A DNA stretch of 64,000 bases from Atrichornis clamosus. Lineage: Eukaryota > Chordata > Aves > Passeriformes > Menuridae. The stretch spans positions 62,001-126,000 of the forward strand of contig WBMZ01011699.1 of the NCBI GenBank assembly GCA_013400975.1, in the 5' to 3' direction. The notes below the pieces were generated by a model that worked only from the letters and a program-made list of their open reading frames with translations, searched no databases and was not told where the DNA came from. A program made the translations under genes and the position numbers. Of the stretch, positions 38,101 through 50,000 are shown one piece after another. Each line of letters opens with the position of its first letter. Position 1 is the stretch's first letter.

Positions 38101-39186
38101 GCCAGAAGCAGCCAAATGCCCAACACAAACAATGGGTTTTCACCCAATGAGAAAAGAGGCAATCTTGTTTTCCCCAGATAATTATTCACTTGTTAGATAA
38201 GTAAAAAGATTAAAACAATTGTTTGACAATTGTTGACAAAGTGATGATGATATGAAACAGTTACATTATTCCAGTTCTGCTTTCTGTTCCTATTACAGAA
38301 AGAACCTGCAACGATGGCAGTCCTACAGCAGATTCCACATTAGCCCAAACAAAAATTTTGATTGAAAACTATATTTGATAGTCCTCTCTTCCACTAAAAC
38401 TAATTCCTGTATTTCTAGGAAACCTGCCCTCTTCCATATCCTGTTTCCAGCTCTAAATACTGCAAAAAAACTTAACAGTAAGCATGGTTTCTTTCTTGAT
38501 TTAATAGTGGAATAGTAATACACAGCTACAGCATGGTCTACACTTTAGTCTGCAGCTTGAAGTCCTCTGAAGATTGATTTCCTTTCTCATTCTTACTGAG
38601 CATTTTGTTCACTTCATTTAATACAAAAATGCAAAATGAGCTTCCTATGTGACATGGTATAAAAGAGAATCAATGGATGGGCAGTACAGTCATAAACTAG
38701 AAAAGTAAAGTAGACTGAACTACAAGTATGACTGGGACTGAAGGCTGGAGACTGGAGTTAAGACAAGGTAGATGTTCTCTGCAGGTCTACAGACATCATG
38801 AGTCAGACTTAAGCAATAGCTGGGAATAGAATGCATCACTGCACTAGTCAGAGCACTGAATTCAGCATCACTCAAGATAAGAGAAAAGGATAGAGAATAT
38901 GCATCTTCATTACTCTCCAAAGCCTTCTGGCTCTAATTTATGCGCACAATTAAATTCTGTGTATATTAATGCATTTAAGTTATTTAATAATTTGACTTAG
39001 AAAATCTGTACTTAGGCTTAGCAGTCCTCACTGGAGAGCTGTTACTTCAAGATATTTAAAGCAGCACTGTATTATTGCACATTTGGAATCTAGTCAGTTC
39101 TCTTAGCATTCAAGGATCAGAAATCATATTTCTAATTCCAAACCATAAGCTAAAATTCTGCACAATCTGTTATTGGATCTAGATAA

Positions 39187-40100
39187 ATCATAGAATAGTT
39201 TAGGTTGGAAAAGACCTCCAAAATCATTGAGTCCCATCATTACCCAGCACTGCCAAGTCCTTCACTAAACCATGTCCCTAAGTGCCACATTCCCATGTTT
39301 TTTTGAACACTTCCAGGGATGGCAACTCCATCACTTCACTGGGCAGCCTGTTCCAAAGTCTGACCACTCTTTCAGTGAGGAAATTTTTTCTAATATCCAA
39401 TCTAAATCTCCTCTGGCACAATTTGAGGCTATTTCCTCTTGTTCTATCACTTGTTACGTGGGAAAAGAGACTGACCCCCACCCCACTACAACCTTCTTTC
39501 AGGCAGTTGTAGAGAGCAGTAAGGTCTCCCCTGAGCCTCCTTTCTCCAGGTTAAACACCCCCAGCTCCCTCAGCTGCTCCTCACAGGACTTGTGCTCCAG
39601 ACCCTTCCCCAGCCCCAACGCCCTTCTCTGGACACTCTCCAGCATCTCAGTGTCTTTCTTGTAGAGAGGGGCCCAAAACTGAACACAGGATTCCACATGT
39701 GGCTTCATCTGTGCCAAGTACTGGGGAAGAAACACTGCCCTGGTCCTGCAGGCCACACTCTTGCTGACCCAAGCCAGGATGCCACTGGCCTTCCTGGCCA
39801 CCAGGGCACACACTGGCTCATGTTCAGCTGCTGTTGACCAGCACCCCCAGGTCCCATTCCATCACACAGCTTTCCAACCACCCTGTTCCTAGCCTGTAGC
39901 ACAGCCTGGGGTTGTTGTGACCCAAGGGCAGGACCCAGCCCTTGGCCTTGTTGAACTTCACACAGTTGGCCTCGGCCCATTAAGCACATCAACAATCCCA
40001 CACAACTTGCTGTTGCCTGCAAACTGACTGAGGGTGCACTCGATCCTCTTGTCCAGATCATCAATAAAGATACTAAACAGGACTGGCCCTTGAACACATC
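39187..40100 (-). mobile_element. CR1 LINE, 3' 0.9 kb with decayed reverse-transcriptase end
   Basis: A longer CR1 copy in reverse orientation, from the ATCATAGAATAG 3' terminus to a 5' truncation near 40.10 kb. The minus strand shows the conserved end of the ORF: an IDDLDKRIECTLSQFA block, then [35 protein letters not shown] and VTSDRTRGN, scattered over different frames by indels. At the reverse-transcriptase catalytic site the usual FADD has become FAGN, so the enzyme could not have worked. It is in the same orientation as the host gene. Confidence 0.94.
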
Positions 40101-43100
40101 AAGCAGGCCATATCTGGCCTAAAGGCATGGCGTTCAGCTTTCCTGCTCATGTTACATTCCAACTAAACAACTTGAACTTCAGTATGCACAGGTTAGACTA
40201 TGGAACTGATAGAGATAGCTATGAAGGCAAAAGTCTAAAATCTATGGACTATTTTCCCAAATCAAGTCACATATGTGCAAAGGATTTAGTTGGAAGCTAC
40301 AAAAAACCAGAAATGCCACCATCACTCTATCCACATCATGTCAGAAGCCAAGCTGTCAATACACTAAGCAGCCAAACTAAATTAGCCCTTGAAGAGAATG
40401 TATAAGACAGGGAAGAAAGCAACACATCAAACCTCTGGTAAGTGTCTGTCAACAACAACAGAAAAAATTAATATCAAACAAGAACCTACCAGGAAAAGAT
40501 GTAGTATAACAGACTGGTTTAGGCTGTTTTACTTCTAATTACTCAGAAAATTATGCTGGTGCAGTACTAAGTAGGACGATCATCTTTTCTCTCAAAAAAA
40601 TACAGGGTTCAGCAGACACTAGTTGCATGCCAGCTTTGATTAGCACTGCATTCAAGAATCCCACTGTGGTGAACCTTCCTTCCCAACAGTAATTTAATTC
40701 CCATAAAGACTCAGAAAGGCTAATGGACTAACCAGCTGCACAATGCTAACTTCCGCATTCTCAGTGCATGCATGCTCCTCACGCTGCTTCCGATCCCTGC
40801 AAGGACACTTCAGTTGGAGGAAGAGGAGGAGGAGTAGTAAAAGGCTGAATGAGAAAGTTAGAATTTGGCTGTTGCACCTTGGTCTAAGAGAAAATGAAGT
40901 TAGGTGAAAGTGCATTTATATGTTGAATACTAAAGTGACGAGAACCAGACAAAAAAAATTCTAGATCCTCTAACATTCTACTGTTTGAACTTTTGAAATA
41001 AAACCAAATTATTTTGCATTAGTAACAGTTTAGGATTTAATTAAGTTTTTCTTTTAAACGTATGAAAAAAATGCATCAACTCTTTTAACTCTTTAGGCAG
41101 TGATGGAAACTTCTGTAAGGTAGGTTATTACCTTCAACTAATACTAGTACTATGCTTACATTTGAAAGAGAATAGAAAAAAGACAACAGTGCTTAAAACA
41201 CTCCACGCAACCACCTGCAGCAGCTTAAAATCATATGTGTAACCAAAAATGAAGCCACTAACTCTTTCCCAAGAGATAACAAGGAGTGAAGAGAGGAGTA
41301 AGATCCAGTACAAGAGAGAAGTCAAGAAAAAACATGCTACTTTTACAACATCATGGAGCAGCAAGGTAAGATAAAATGCCAGGAGAGAAAAAGACTGAAG
41401 AGATGCCCTGTCAATGATGTACGTAATTGAATAGCTAGCTAAACGTAAGTATAATTTTTGGCTTGATATTTGTCCAGTAAACAGCAACAGCAAGTAAAGA
41501 CAAATTGGATGTAATCTCTTCCTCATTTCCTTACACACAGAGGTCTAAAAGACATGCGAGATGAGATGAAGAGGAAACATCACAAAATGTTTACTGAGGT
41601 GCCAAGAATAGAAGTACTGAAGCACTGCAAATACAATAAATGTAAAGTCTGAAACTGCACAGCATTTCAGATGACAGTAACCAGGAGGACACCAGGCTCA
41701 GTCTGGCTAAGCTCAGTTAGGAACGTGAAAAAAACACAATTGGTGCTTTACTGATTAAAAACAACCCCATCTCAACAAACCTGCTTCTTCTGCACTTGAT
41801 TTCAGAACTGAGGAAAGAGATCATTGGGGGGTTTTGATCTATTTGAACATACCTGTAGTTGTTAACTCCTGATCTAAAACTTTTTTCCATTTTCTGGTGC
41901 TCAGTCTAAAACCAATACCTTAATCAGTACAACTAAACAGCAAATTCCACTTGTGCTGGGTGATCTGCAATGTCCCTCAAAGTCAGTTTAACTACCACAA
42001 ATTTTCAAATTCTGCAAAATAGACTTTAATGTCCTGTCTCCAAGAGTAGCTATGACATGCAGGGAAAAATAGGATGCAATTATTTCAGCAAAAATAAGGA
42101 AGTTATTAAGTACGTCCAACAACAGAGCTAGTTTATACAGGTGAGCAGCCTACAAACAGCATAGAATTGGTAAAAGCAAAATGGGTTTGCTGCATTAGTT
42201 AGATGAATTGGCACAGTGGAGAGTCCAAAGTGCACTAGAACCACTGAAAAAGTGAACCTGGGCAGCAGTCAGAACACTGAAAGGAAGAAGCCAAGTGAGA
42301 TTGTTCCCTGTTTCAGCAACACTAAACAGATTCAGCCAGCTCAGAGCCCTAACCACCAACAGAAAGCTAACACCAAAAAGTAAGAAAAAAGCTTTAAAAC
42401 GGAAAATTAAATGAGACCAGTTTCAGATTAAGCAGTTGAGCAGACAAAATCTGTCTAGCTTATGTTCTACATCTAGAGAAATCTTAGTAAGAATACCTGA
42501 TCTTAACAGTAGCAAAACTGAGCTGATGGTGCTGAATGATTTACAAGTAAATTAAGTGTTAAATTTGTCCTGCCTTTTGCTTCCTTCTATATGCTAATAA
42601 CACAAATCTAAACATCCTAGTCACCGGGTACGGTTTATTTCAGAGGAGATTCTATTTGACATTTTATTTAAAAACAAATCACTGACATCAGACTGGTATT
42701 TAGTAGGGCCACTGCCACACTAAAACATTATCTGACCTTCAGAATAAGGAAGACCATGATGGAAACTGAGTGAGACTCAAAATACTAGAACTTAAATTTG
42801 CACAGGAGAACATGTAATTTTGGTTTTTAATATGCAAAAGTCCACTGTGATGATGTCACATTTTTTGGTAGACTGATTCATTGTGCAGTTGTTTGATTTT
42901 GCTTTTTCATCCCGTTAGGCTCTATGCTTGACATACTTCCCCTGTACCATAACTAAATTCTGCCGACCAACATAACCTTCAAGTGCTACATGCTTCAGTA
43001 CTGACCTGGTTATCAACACAGCTTTATAACAGTGTCTTCCTGCAGTTCTCATGTCAGGCATGAAAACTTCACCTCATTTACAATTTTCTGGTTTCTAAGC

Positions 43101-46100
43101 AAAATTCAAGCCCCAGTCTTCAGAGTACTACCCGTGGCTAACTCAGCAAGTCCAGCTGAGAGTGTACCACATACCCGTCTGCTTTCAGGAACACAGGTTC
43201 CTGAATGTTTGAAATTCATTAGCGTAACTCAAAGCCTCAAACCCAGTAGGTTTATCAGTACCTCAGAATCAAAACTTCGGAATGAAAGCATACAATGAAT
43301 AGTCTCTGCATTTTTTTTGACTTGCAATACTCAGTACTCCTAGGTTCCCCGAACTCCACACCTCTGGCAGCAGGAAGAAGCCACACCCTTTCCACCCCTG
43401 CAGTTTCACCTCTTTGTGTATCTCCATCCTCTCTTCAGAGCACTGTCCTTTATCTCATCTCTTAACTGGGGTATTTCCTTTGATCCCCTACTTAACTTCA
43501 AAAAAGAGTAACATCCTGGTTTGGTTGATGCCAGCTCATTAAAGCTTCTCCCAACAACTCATAATACAGCAAGTGTTATTTTAGCTTCTCTAAAGCAAAG
43601 CTCCTACAAACACTCATCCTCACCATCATTTTCTTTTCTAGCCCCACTAGAGTCTCCTTTAGTATAACCACACGGCACTGCATCATGAAAACATGAGAGA
43701 GCTACATGATAAAAATAATAACATTGGGGGGTTTTTTTGTCCAGTTTGTTGCAATCATCCCAGAAGGACTTGGAAATCTTTATCAAGTCAGAAGTGCCAT
43801 ACAGGCTGCTGTAACTCCAGATTAACTTCAGTACATTCTACATTTAATGCCTTGAAAATTGTGAACATTTTATTTTGGGTTCTTACATTGCCCTAACTCA
43901 TTAAGACCACAACATAAATATTAAACAGCTATTCTTTTTCATTTATATTTATTTACATTACCTAAATTTTATATATTTTTATGTATATTTAAAGCTGCAA
44001 TATGTTTTAAAACAGTATGTTAAACCCTTGGGAGCTTAAAGGATTGCTTGATCCAATGCTTTCTGCCCTCCTGTAAAATGTAATCATGACATAGTATTGC
44101 AGAGCAACAGCTGTGTTGATGATACAACAAGATGTAATCCCTAAGACTGCACAAAAACTACTGCGTATTCTTCCTTAATAGCCTTCCACCTCACACTAGA
44201 ATTCAGACAAAAAAGGGAGAGAGAAAATTCTTTTCTGAAGTCTTAAATCTTGAGACCTACCTGCCATGCCGCTTTTCTTCTTTACTCTTCCACATGAGCA
44301 AGAATAATCTGTATAAAACCAAGACAGTCTCCACTTAAATGTACTTACCTGTACTCATCTCGATGTTCAACGATGCAGCACATCATGTTTTGCAACAGCC
44401 TGTCAGCTTTATAACACATGAGGGTATGATTTTTATCCATTTTCTTAATGTATTAAAGGACTTTAATTTTATTACCCTTAAGCTGATAAAGAGCTTCCAG
44501 AAGAGTCTTACAACAAACCAAAATAAATAAACACCACCCTTGGTTACCACAGTAAAGAATATCCTGAGTATTACATAAAAATCAAATATGTACATAATTC
44601 TAATGAATGTATCAAATGCAGCTTTCACTAAAGTACTAGGTAACCTGTTTCAAATGAAAGATTCCTTATAGTCATTCAGCTGGGGAGACACAGACATCTG
44701 AATATAACGTACATACAGCTTGTTACCACTTTGTGAAACCCGCAATAATTTCTTCTCAAAAAGATCCAATTATTAGCGGTTCATATAAGAAGTGCCACTG
44801 TGCTTCCAGAAGACACACTAATCACTGCCTAGAGTGCAAACGCGTTTCCCCAGGAGCTAATCAAGGTAAAACCTGATTGCTCTTCTCCACCTACGTGATC
44901 ATTTCATGACTCCACAATAATACTTTGATACTTGTATAGTCCAAAGGGGCTTTGCTTTTCACAGACAGGTTTAATTTACAGGTCCCAGCATCACATGGTT
45001 AGAAGTTCAGTGATCTGGCATTCTCCAAGCCCTTTCTATTCTTTACAAGAACTGAAGTCTTAAAAATGGGGATATGGAGAGGAAGAGAATTTTATTTCTT
45101 GAGTTTTAGGTAGTCATGTATGTTGAAGAAAGAATGAAACATCAGGAGAACCATACAATGAGAACCACATGTTATTCCAGAAAATGTTTTAAGTTAGAAA
45201 AAAAAAAGAAACAAAATTCATTCTATACTTGAACTCCACATGCAAGGTTTTTGTTTGAGGCAGCAGTCTTTTAGTACATGAAATTTACTTCCATCCCTTT
45301 CCCTTCATCAACAATGGTTTGCATAACCAGATGTTCTTAGACACTGTAGTTTCGAGCTGCCCCATATGGAACTGCAACAGTAAATATGCATAACTATGGA
45401 AACCAAAGAAAAAGAAAAAAAGTCAGCAGTTAGTAACCTGATACCACAATTTTAAGTTACTCAAGACACATCTTTCCCAAATGAACCTGATTACAAAATT
45501 CGTCATATGTATTTTGTGTTCAAATACCTCCCTCTCTATTCTTAAAACCTAAAGAATACTTACTTTTTAATTAGAAAAACGTAATTTGGGTTAAGGCTGA
45601 GCTTCTTCCGACAAGCTTCCAAGTGCTTTCTACCATAAACAAAGTACATTAAACACTCACTGAATACAATAGGTTTTAAGTACTACACCTCAAAACCAAC
45701 ATCTGAGACTATTCCCAGATCTTATTGAGCTACATCATCCTTTGAATAACTCGATGCATACATTATCCATACAGCAAAGACCTTAGTGAGTATCACTTGT
45801 TTTTTCAATTCAAACCATCTCCCTCTTTTGGTTACAGAACAAAAAGTGGACACCAGTACTGAAAATTCAGTAACACTACAAATATAAGTTCTCTTACCTT
45901 TAAAGCTACAAGAAATATTAACTGGAATATCTGCACATGTCACTACATAATCTTTTAGTGAGGAACAAAAGTAAATCACACCAGCAAAAGCATGTTCAGC
46001 TAGTTGGTTTATTTCCTAAATAGACCAAACCTGTCATTTATCCTAAGCTAACAAAGAATGTAATTTGTGCCCCAAGAAATACATACAAACTCACTTTCGC

Positions 46101-48497
46101 TATTGGCAGGAGATAACATCATGAGAAATGGTTTACTACAAAAATATTTTGCTCTTAGCCATTCTTCTTTCCATAAGCAGAAAAAGGAAGGTTAAACCCA
46201 AGCTTCCTTCTGCCCTTCAATTCAGTATTCTCTCCTCAAAAATAAAGCCTCTCAGACTCAGTTGTAGGTAAGTACTTTAACATGCATGGCTCATGGTTTC
46301 CAAAGTAAGTCTGCCAGATACTGTCTAGCTGAAACTGTGAAGGATTATTTATTTTTAGCAAAACTGTAGTTGTCTCAGCTCTGGTGCACATTACAGAATT
46401 AGCAAATAGCTAATTGAGTAAGGCTTTTAATTCCGAAACCTGTAAGGCAATTAAGCTACTTTACATAAAAATTGAGCATTTTCTAAGAGGTCCTGCCCCA
46501 TATGAATGACAGACTTTGAACAGTGGAGTTCTTGTAACAATAAGGTTGGGGCACAATGGAGAAGTTTAAATATTTAATTTAGACTGAGCGGTAAGTCATT
46601 AATTTTTTATTGATGCAAATCTGCAATTCATCTACAGCTAGACAGTTGCAGCCCATTCTGGCTGAAAGCAAGGTGAATTTTTCCAACACAGACTAGGATA
46701 TACCTTCCCTCTTTCCAACAACATCCTCTGCTTTTACATGGAGATCTCAGGCCATGTCAGACAGAGTCAGAACAGCGTCTGGGCCTGAATGAAGGTGCAC
46801 GTCATTTTCGTCACAATTGAAAAAACATGTCTTGATCACGCATCTGGAATAGGCAATTACAGCATTAATGTACACAACACTGCTAAGAACACTCTGTGTT
46901 TTGAGAATGCCATAGGCAGGCAGAAGATACTTCACACTTGTCAATGGTGGCAGGACATCACTCATCCAAGTCAAACACTGAGGAAGTAGTGATATTAGAA
47001 CTGAAAAACGAAATACATCTGCATTTCCTTATGCACAGCAAGACAGGTTTTTGCTGCTAGCAAATCTACAACTAGAAGCAGTCTACCTAAAGCAATTAAG
47101 GTTCGTTAATTCAATAAATGTGCCAGAATTGGGAAAATTCTAACCTCTTCCAAGTCCAGCCAGTATTAAAGGCAAATTATTTTATTTTCCTTTTTAATGG
47201 TTCTTAAATATTCTGATGAAAGTATATATTTAAAATTTAAGTTAGGCTTGCTGCAAAGTACTAGCAAGTCTTGACATTATACATACTTCATAAAATTTAC
47301 TTCTTTTCTGGGAAGCAAGAGGAGACCTGATACCTGGTCATACTTTTTCAAAATAAGCCTTGTTCCAAATTCGAAAGCTCAGTACTTTGTCAGGATCAAG
47401 ATTTTCAAGATTAACTCAAATTAGTCAGCCAGTTAGTAATGAAAAACCTGAACTGATGACATATGGTATGCTGTTGTGCAGATTTTTTATTAGTCACAAG
47501 TCTTTCTATAGAAAAAAATATGAGATTGTAATGGTGTACATAATTGTATATCATGGGTGGAGAAGAAACAGCAAAAGTAGCTCTGGGAATTGAATTCCAA
47601 CTAAAACAGAAAGGAAGACATAAAACTACAAAAGCAAGATGCCTGTGATAACTTCTAGAGCCTAAACTTTTAAATATTTAAGGTTACTTCCAAAAAAACT
47701 TAGAAATATTTTCAAGGCAGGAAGTTCTCAAGTGGATAATAAATGTTTAAATTCATGAAAATTTACTGCATACACATACTTACTAAATATATATTTATAC
47801 ATCTGTGTACATATTGAGACAGAAATATCTGGACAAATAAAAACTGAGCCATCAGTATAAATAAAACAAACAGAATTTTCTGAGTAACTTTTCTAATAAG
47901 AATGACCTTTATAGTTTGGGGATCCCATCTGAAAAATATCTTGATTGGGGGCAAGTCATTAGATACTTGCTGGTAGCATTTCAGATTTATTTCTGAACTA
48001 CAATCTCCAACAGGATGTGGATCATGCTGCTGAGATAGAGGTGACCTGATTTATTTTCTAATGGATATGGGCCTGCCACCCACTGAAAACAGAAAAAATA
48101 GGACAGCTTTTTAAAGTTCAGCTGGACAAGACTGGACTTTCTGCCTTGAAATCAGAACTCTGAAAGCTAGAATTTTTTTTGTGCATAAAAGTTGGGGTAT
48201 TTTTAAATTCTTTATATCATCATTTAAAAGGCAGGTTGCATCACAAGTGAAAAGCGATTTGAAACATTTACTAGGACTTCAAAAAAACCTTAATTCCTGA
48301 AGGGTAGCAAGATTTCCCCAGTTAGTAAAGAACAGCAGAGTTTCAAAAATTTAAGATTCAGTAACAATAAAAAAATCATATGAAGTTAGCCATGCTAATG
48401 AGAATAATGAATAAAAGATGATGCAGCAGTATTTTCACTAAAATACAAGCCAGTTTCTCACTAAGAGACCCTCATCATTTCAGAGTTATGATTTGGC
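40101..48497. other. Intron 1, segment with no recognised element
   Basis: AT-rich sequence between two CR1 copies, including a very AT-rich stretch at about 43925-43995. A 134-codon minus-strand open frame at 41134-41538 and other short frames look random. No RNA gene or exon recognised. Confidence 0.6.
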
Positions 48498-48579
48498 CGT
48501 CAGCAGTCCTGGCTAACCAGTGAGGCCTTGGGTGATTGGAGGTTAGCAAATGTGATGCCCACCTACAAGAAGGGCCAGA
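48498..48579 (+). mobile_element. CR1 LINE fragment, upstream piece of the 49-50 kb copy
   Basis: A plus-strand fragment matching the CR1 ORF just before the reverse-transcriptase core: the sequence reads DWRLANVMPTYKKGQ in translation. It has the same orientation as the copy at 49.0 kb and falls in the expected order, so the two are probably one insertion separated by about 430 bp that CR1 does not explain. Confidence 0.8.
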
Positions 48580-49007
48580 TTCCTTTCAACTCAAACTCTT
48601 CCAAGATGAAGATGCACATTATGGTTTAAAACCAGATTTGATCACTTTAAATGGTAAAAAAAAAAAATAGGCCACAAGCATTGAAAAGCTACATATGCAG
48701 TAATCCTCTTTTCCTTCAAGACTTTAAGATTGCTATTTCATGTTTGGTATTTTTTCCGCATTTGTAAAACGTATTCCCAAGCATTTCGCTCACAATGCAA
48801 ATGAACTGGCAGAGACATCCACAATGCTGCTGAGTTGCTACAAAAGCCATCCTGCCTTCTCTGCAGCCCCAGCTCTCACCACAGACACGACAGACTTCTA
48901 TGAACTGAGTGCTTATTATCATTTCCTTCCTCACTACTACAACACTGATTTTAAAAGCACAATGGAAACAATACTTGATTGAATCACCTCTTCACTGAGG
49001 CCATCTC
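48580..49007. other. Unexplained 430 bp between two pieces of one CR1
   Basis: In CR1 only about 100 bp should separate the upstream and downstream pieces. Here there are about 430 bp with an A run at about 48657-48667. It holds an 80-codon plus-strand frame at 48740-48982 that matches nothing known. It may be a later insertion into the CR1, or host sequence if the two CR1 pieces are separate. Confidence 0.5.
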
Positions 49008-50000
49008 TATCCACATGGATAACTAGAAGGTGATCAGCAGTAGTCAGCATGGATTCACTAAAGGTAAATTGTGCTTCGCCAACCTGTTTCCCCTTCTATG
49101 GTCAAACAATTACCTGGATGGATGAGAGGAGCGCAGTGGATATTGTCCACCTTGACTTCAGCAAGGCCTTCAACTGTGTCTCACAGTATCCCCATAGGCA
49201 AACATGGGAAGTGTGGACTGGATGAGTGGGCGGTGAGGAAGATGGAGAGCTGGTGGAATAGCAGATCCCCCAGGGTCGTAATCAGTGGCATGGAGTCTAG
49301 TTGGAGGCCTGTCACTGCTGGAAAGCAGCTCTGCAGAGAAGGACCTGGGGGTTCTGGTGGCCCACAAGCTGTTCATGAGCCAGCAGTGTGTCCTGGGGGC
49401 TAAGAAGGCCAGTGGGATCCTGAGGTGCATCAGGAAGAGCATAGCCAGCAGGTCAAGGGAGTTGATCCTGCCCCTCTACTCAGCCCTGGTGAGGCACATC
49501 TGGAGTGCTGTGTCCAGTCTGGGCTCCTCAGGGCGAGAGAGACAGGGAGCTCCGGGAACAGGTCCAGCAGAGGGTGACAAGGAAGGGACTGGAGCATCTC
49601 TCTTACGAGGAAAGGCTGAGAGAGGTGGGGCTGTTCAGCCTCGAGAAGAGGAGACTGAGAGGGGACCTTGTCAATGTCTGTCAGTATCTGAAGGGAGGGT
49701 GTCAGAAGATGGAGCCAGGCTCTGCTCCGTGGAGCTGGGCAACAGGACAAGAGGCAACACGGAGAAACTGATGCACAGGAAGTTCCACCTGAGCATGAGG
49801 AATTACTTCTTTACTGTGTGTGTGACCGGGCACTGGAGCAGATTTTCCAGAGAGGATGTGGAGTCTCCCTCACTGGAGATATTCAAGAAGCATCTGGACA
49901 CAATCCTGTGCCATGTGCTCTAGGATGACCCTGCTTGAGCAGAGAGATTGGACCAGATGCCCCACTGTGGTCCCTTCCAACCTGACCCATTCTGTGATAC
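49008..50000 (+). mobile_element. CR1 LINE with reverse-transcriptase core and internal deletion
   Basis: A CR1 copy on the plus strand, opposite to the host gene. Translation gives SQHGFTKGK-type sequence, then VDIVHLDFSKAFN (first catalytic aspartate block), GLDEWAVRKMESWWNSRSPRVVISG and SSWRPVT. At about 49315 it jumps directly to EKDLGVLVAHKLFMSQQCVLGAKKASGIL, skipping the FADD catalytic block. It continues through EERLREVGLFSLEKRRLRGDL to RFSREDVESPSLEIFKKHLD, and ends with CCCTTCCAACCTGACCCATTCTGTGAT, the CR1 3' terminus. A 212-codon open frame survives at 49285-49923 but spans the deletion, so no active enzyme is encoded. Confidence 0.95.
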
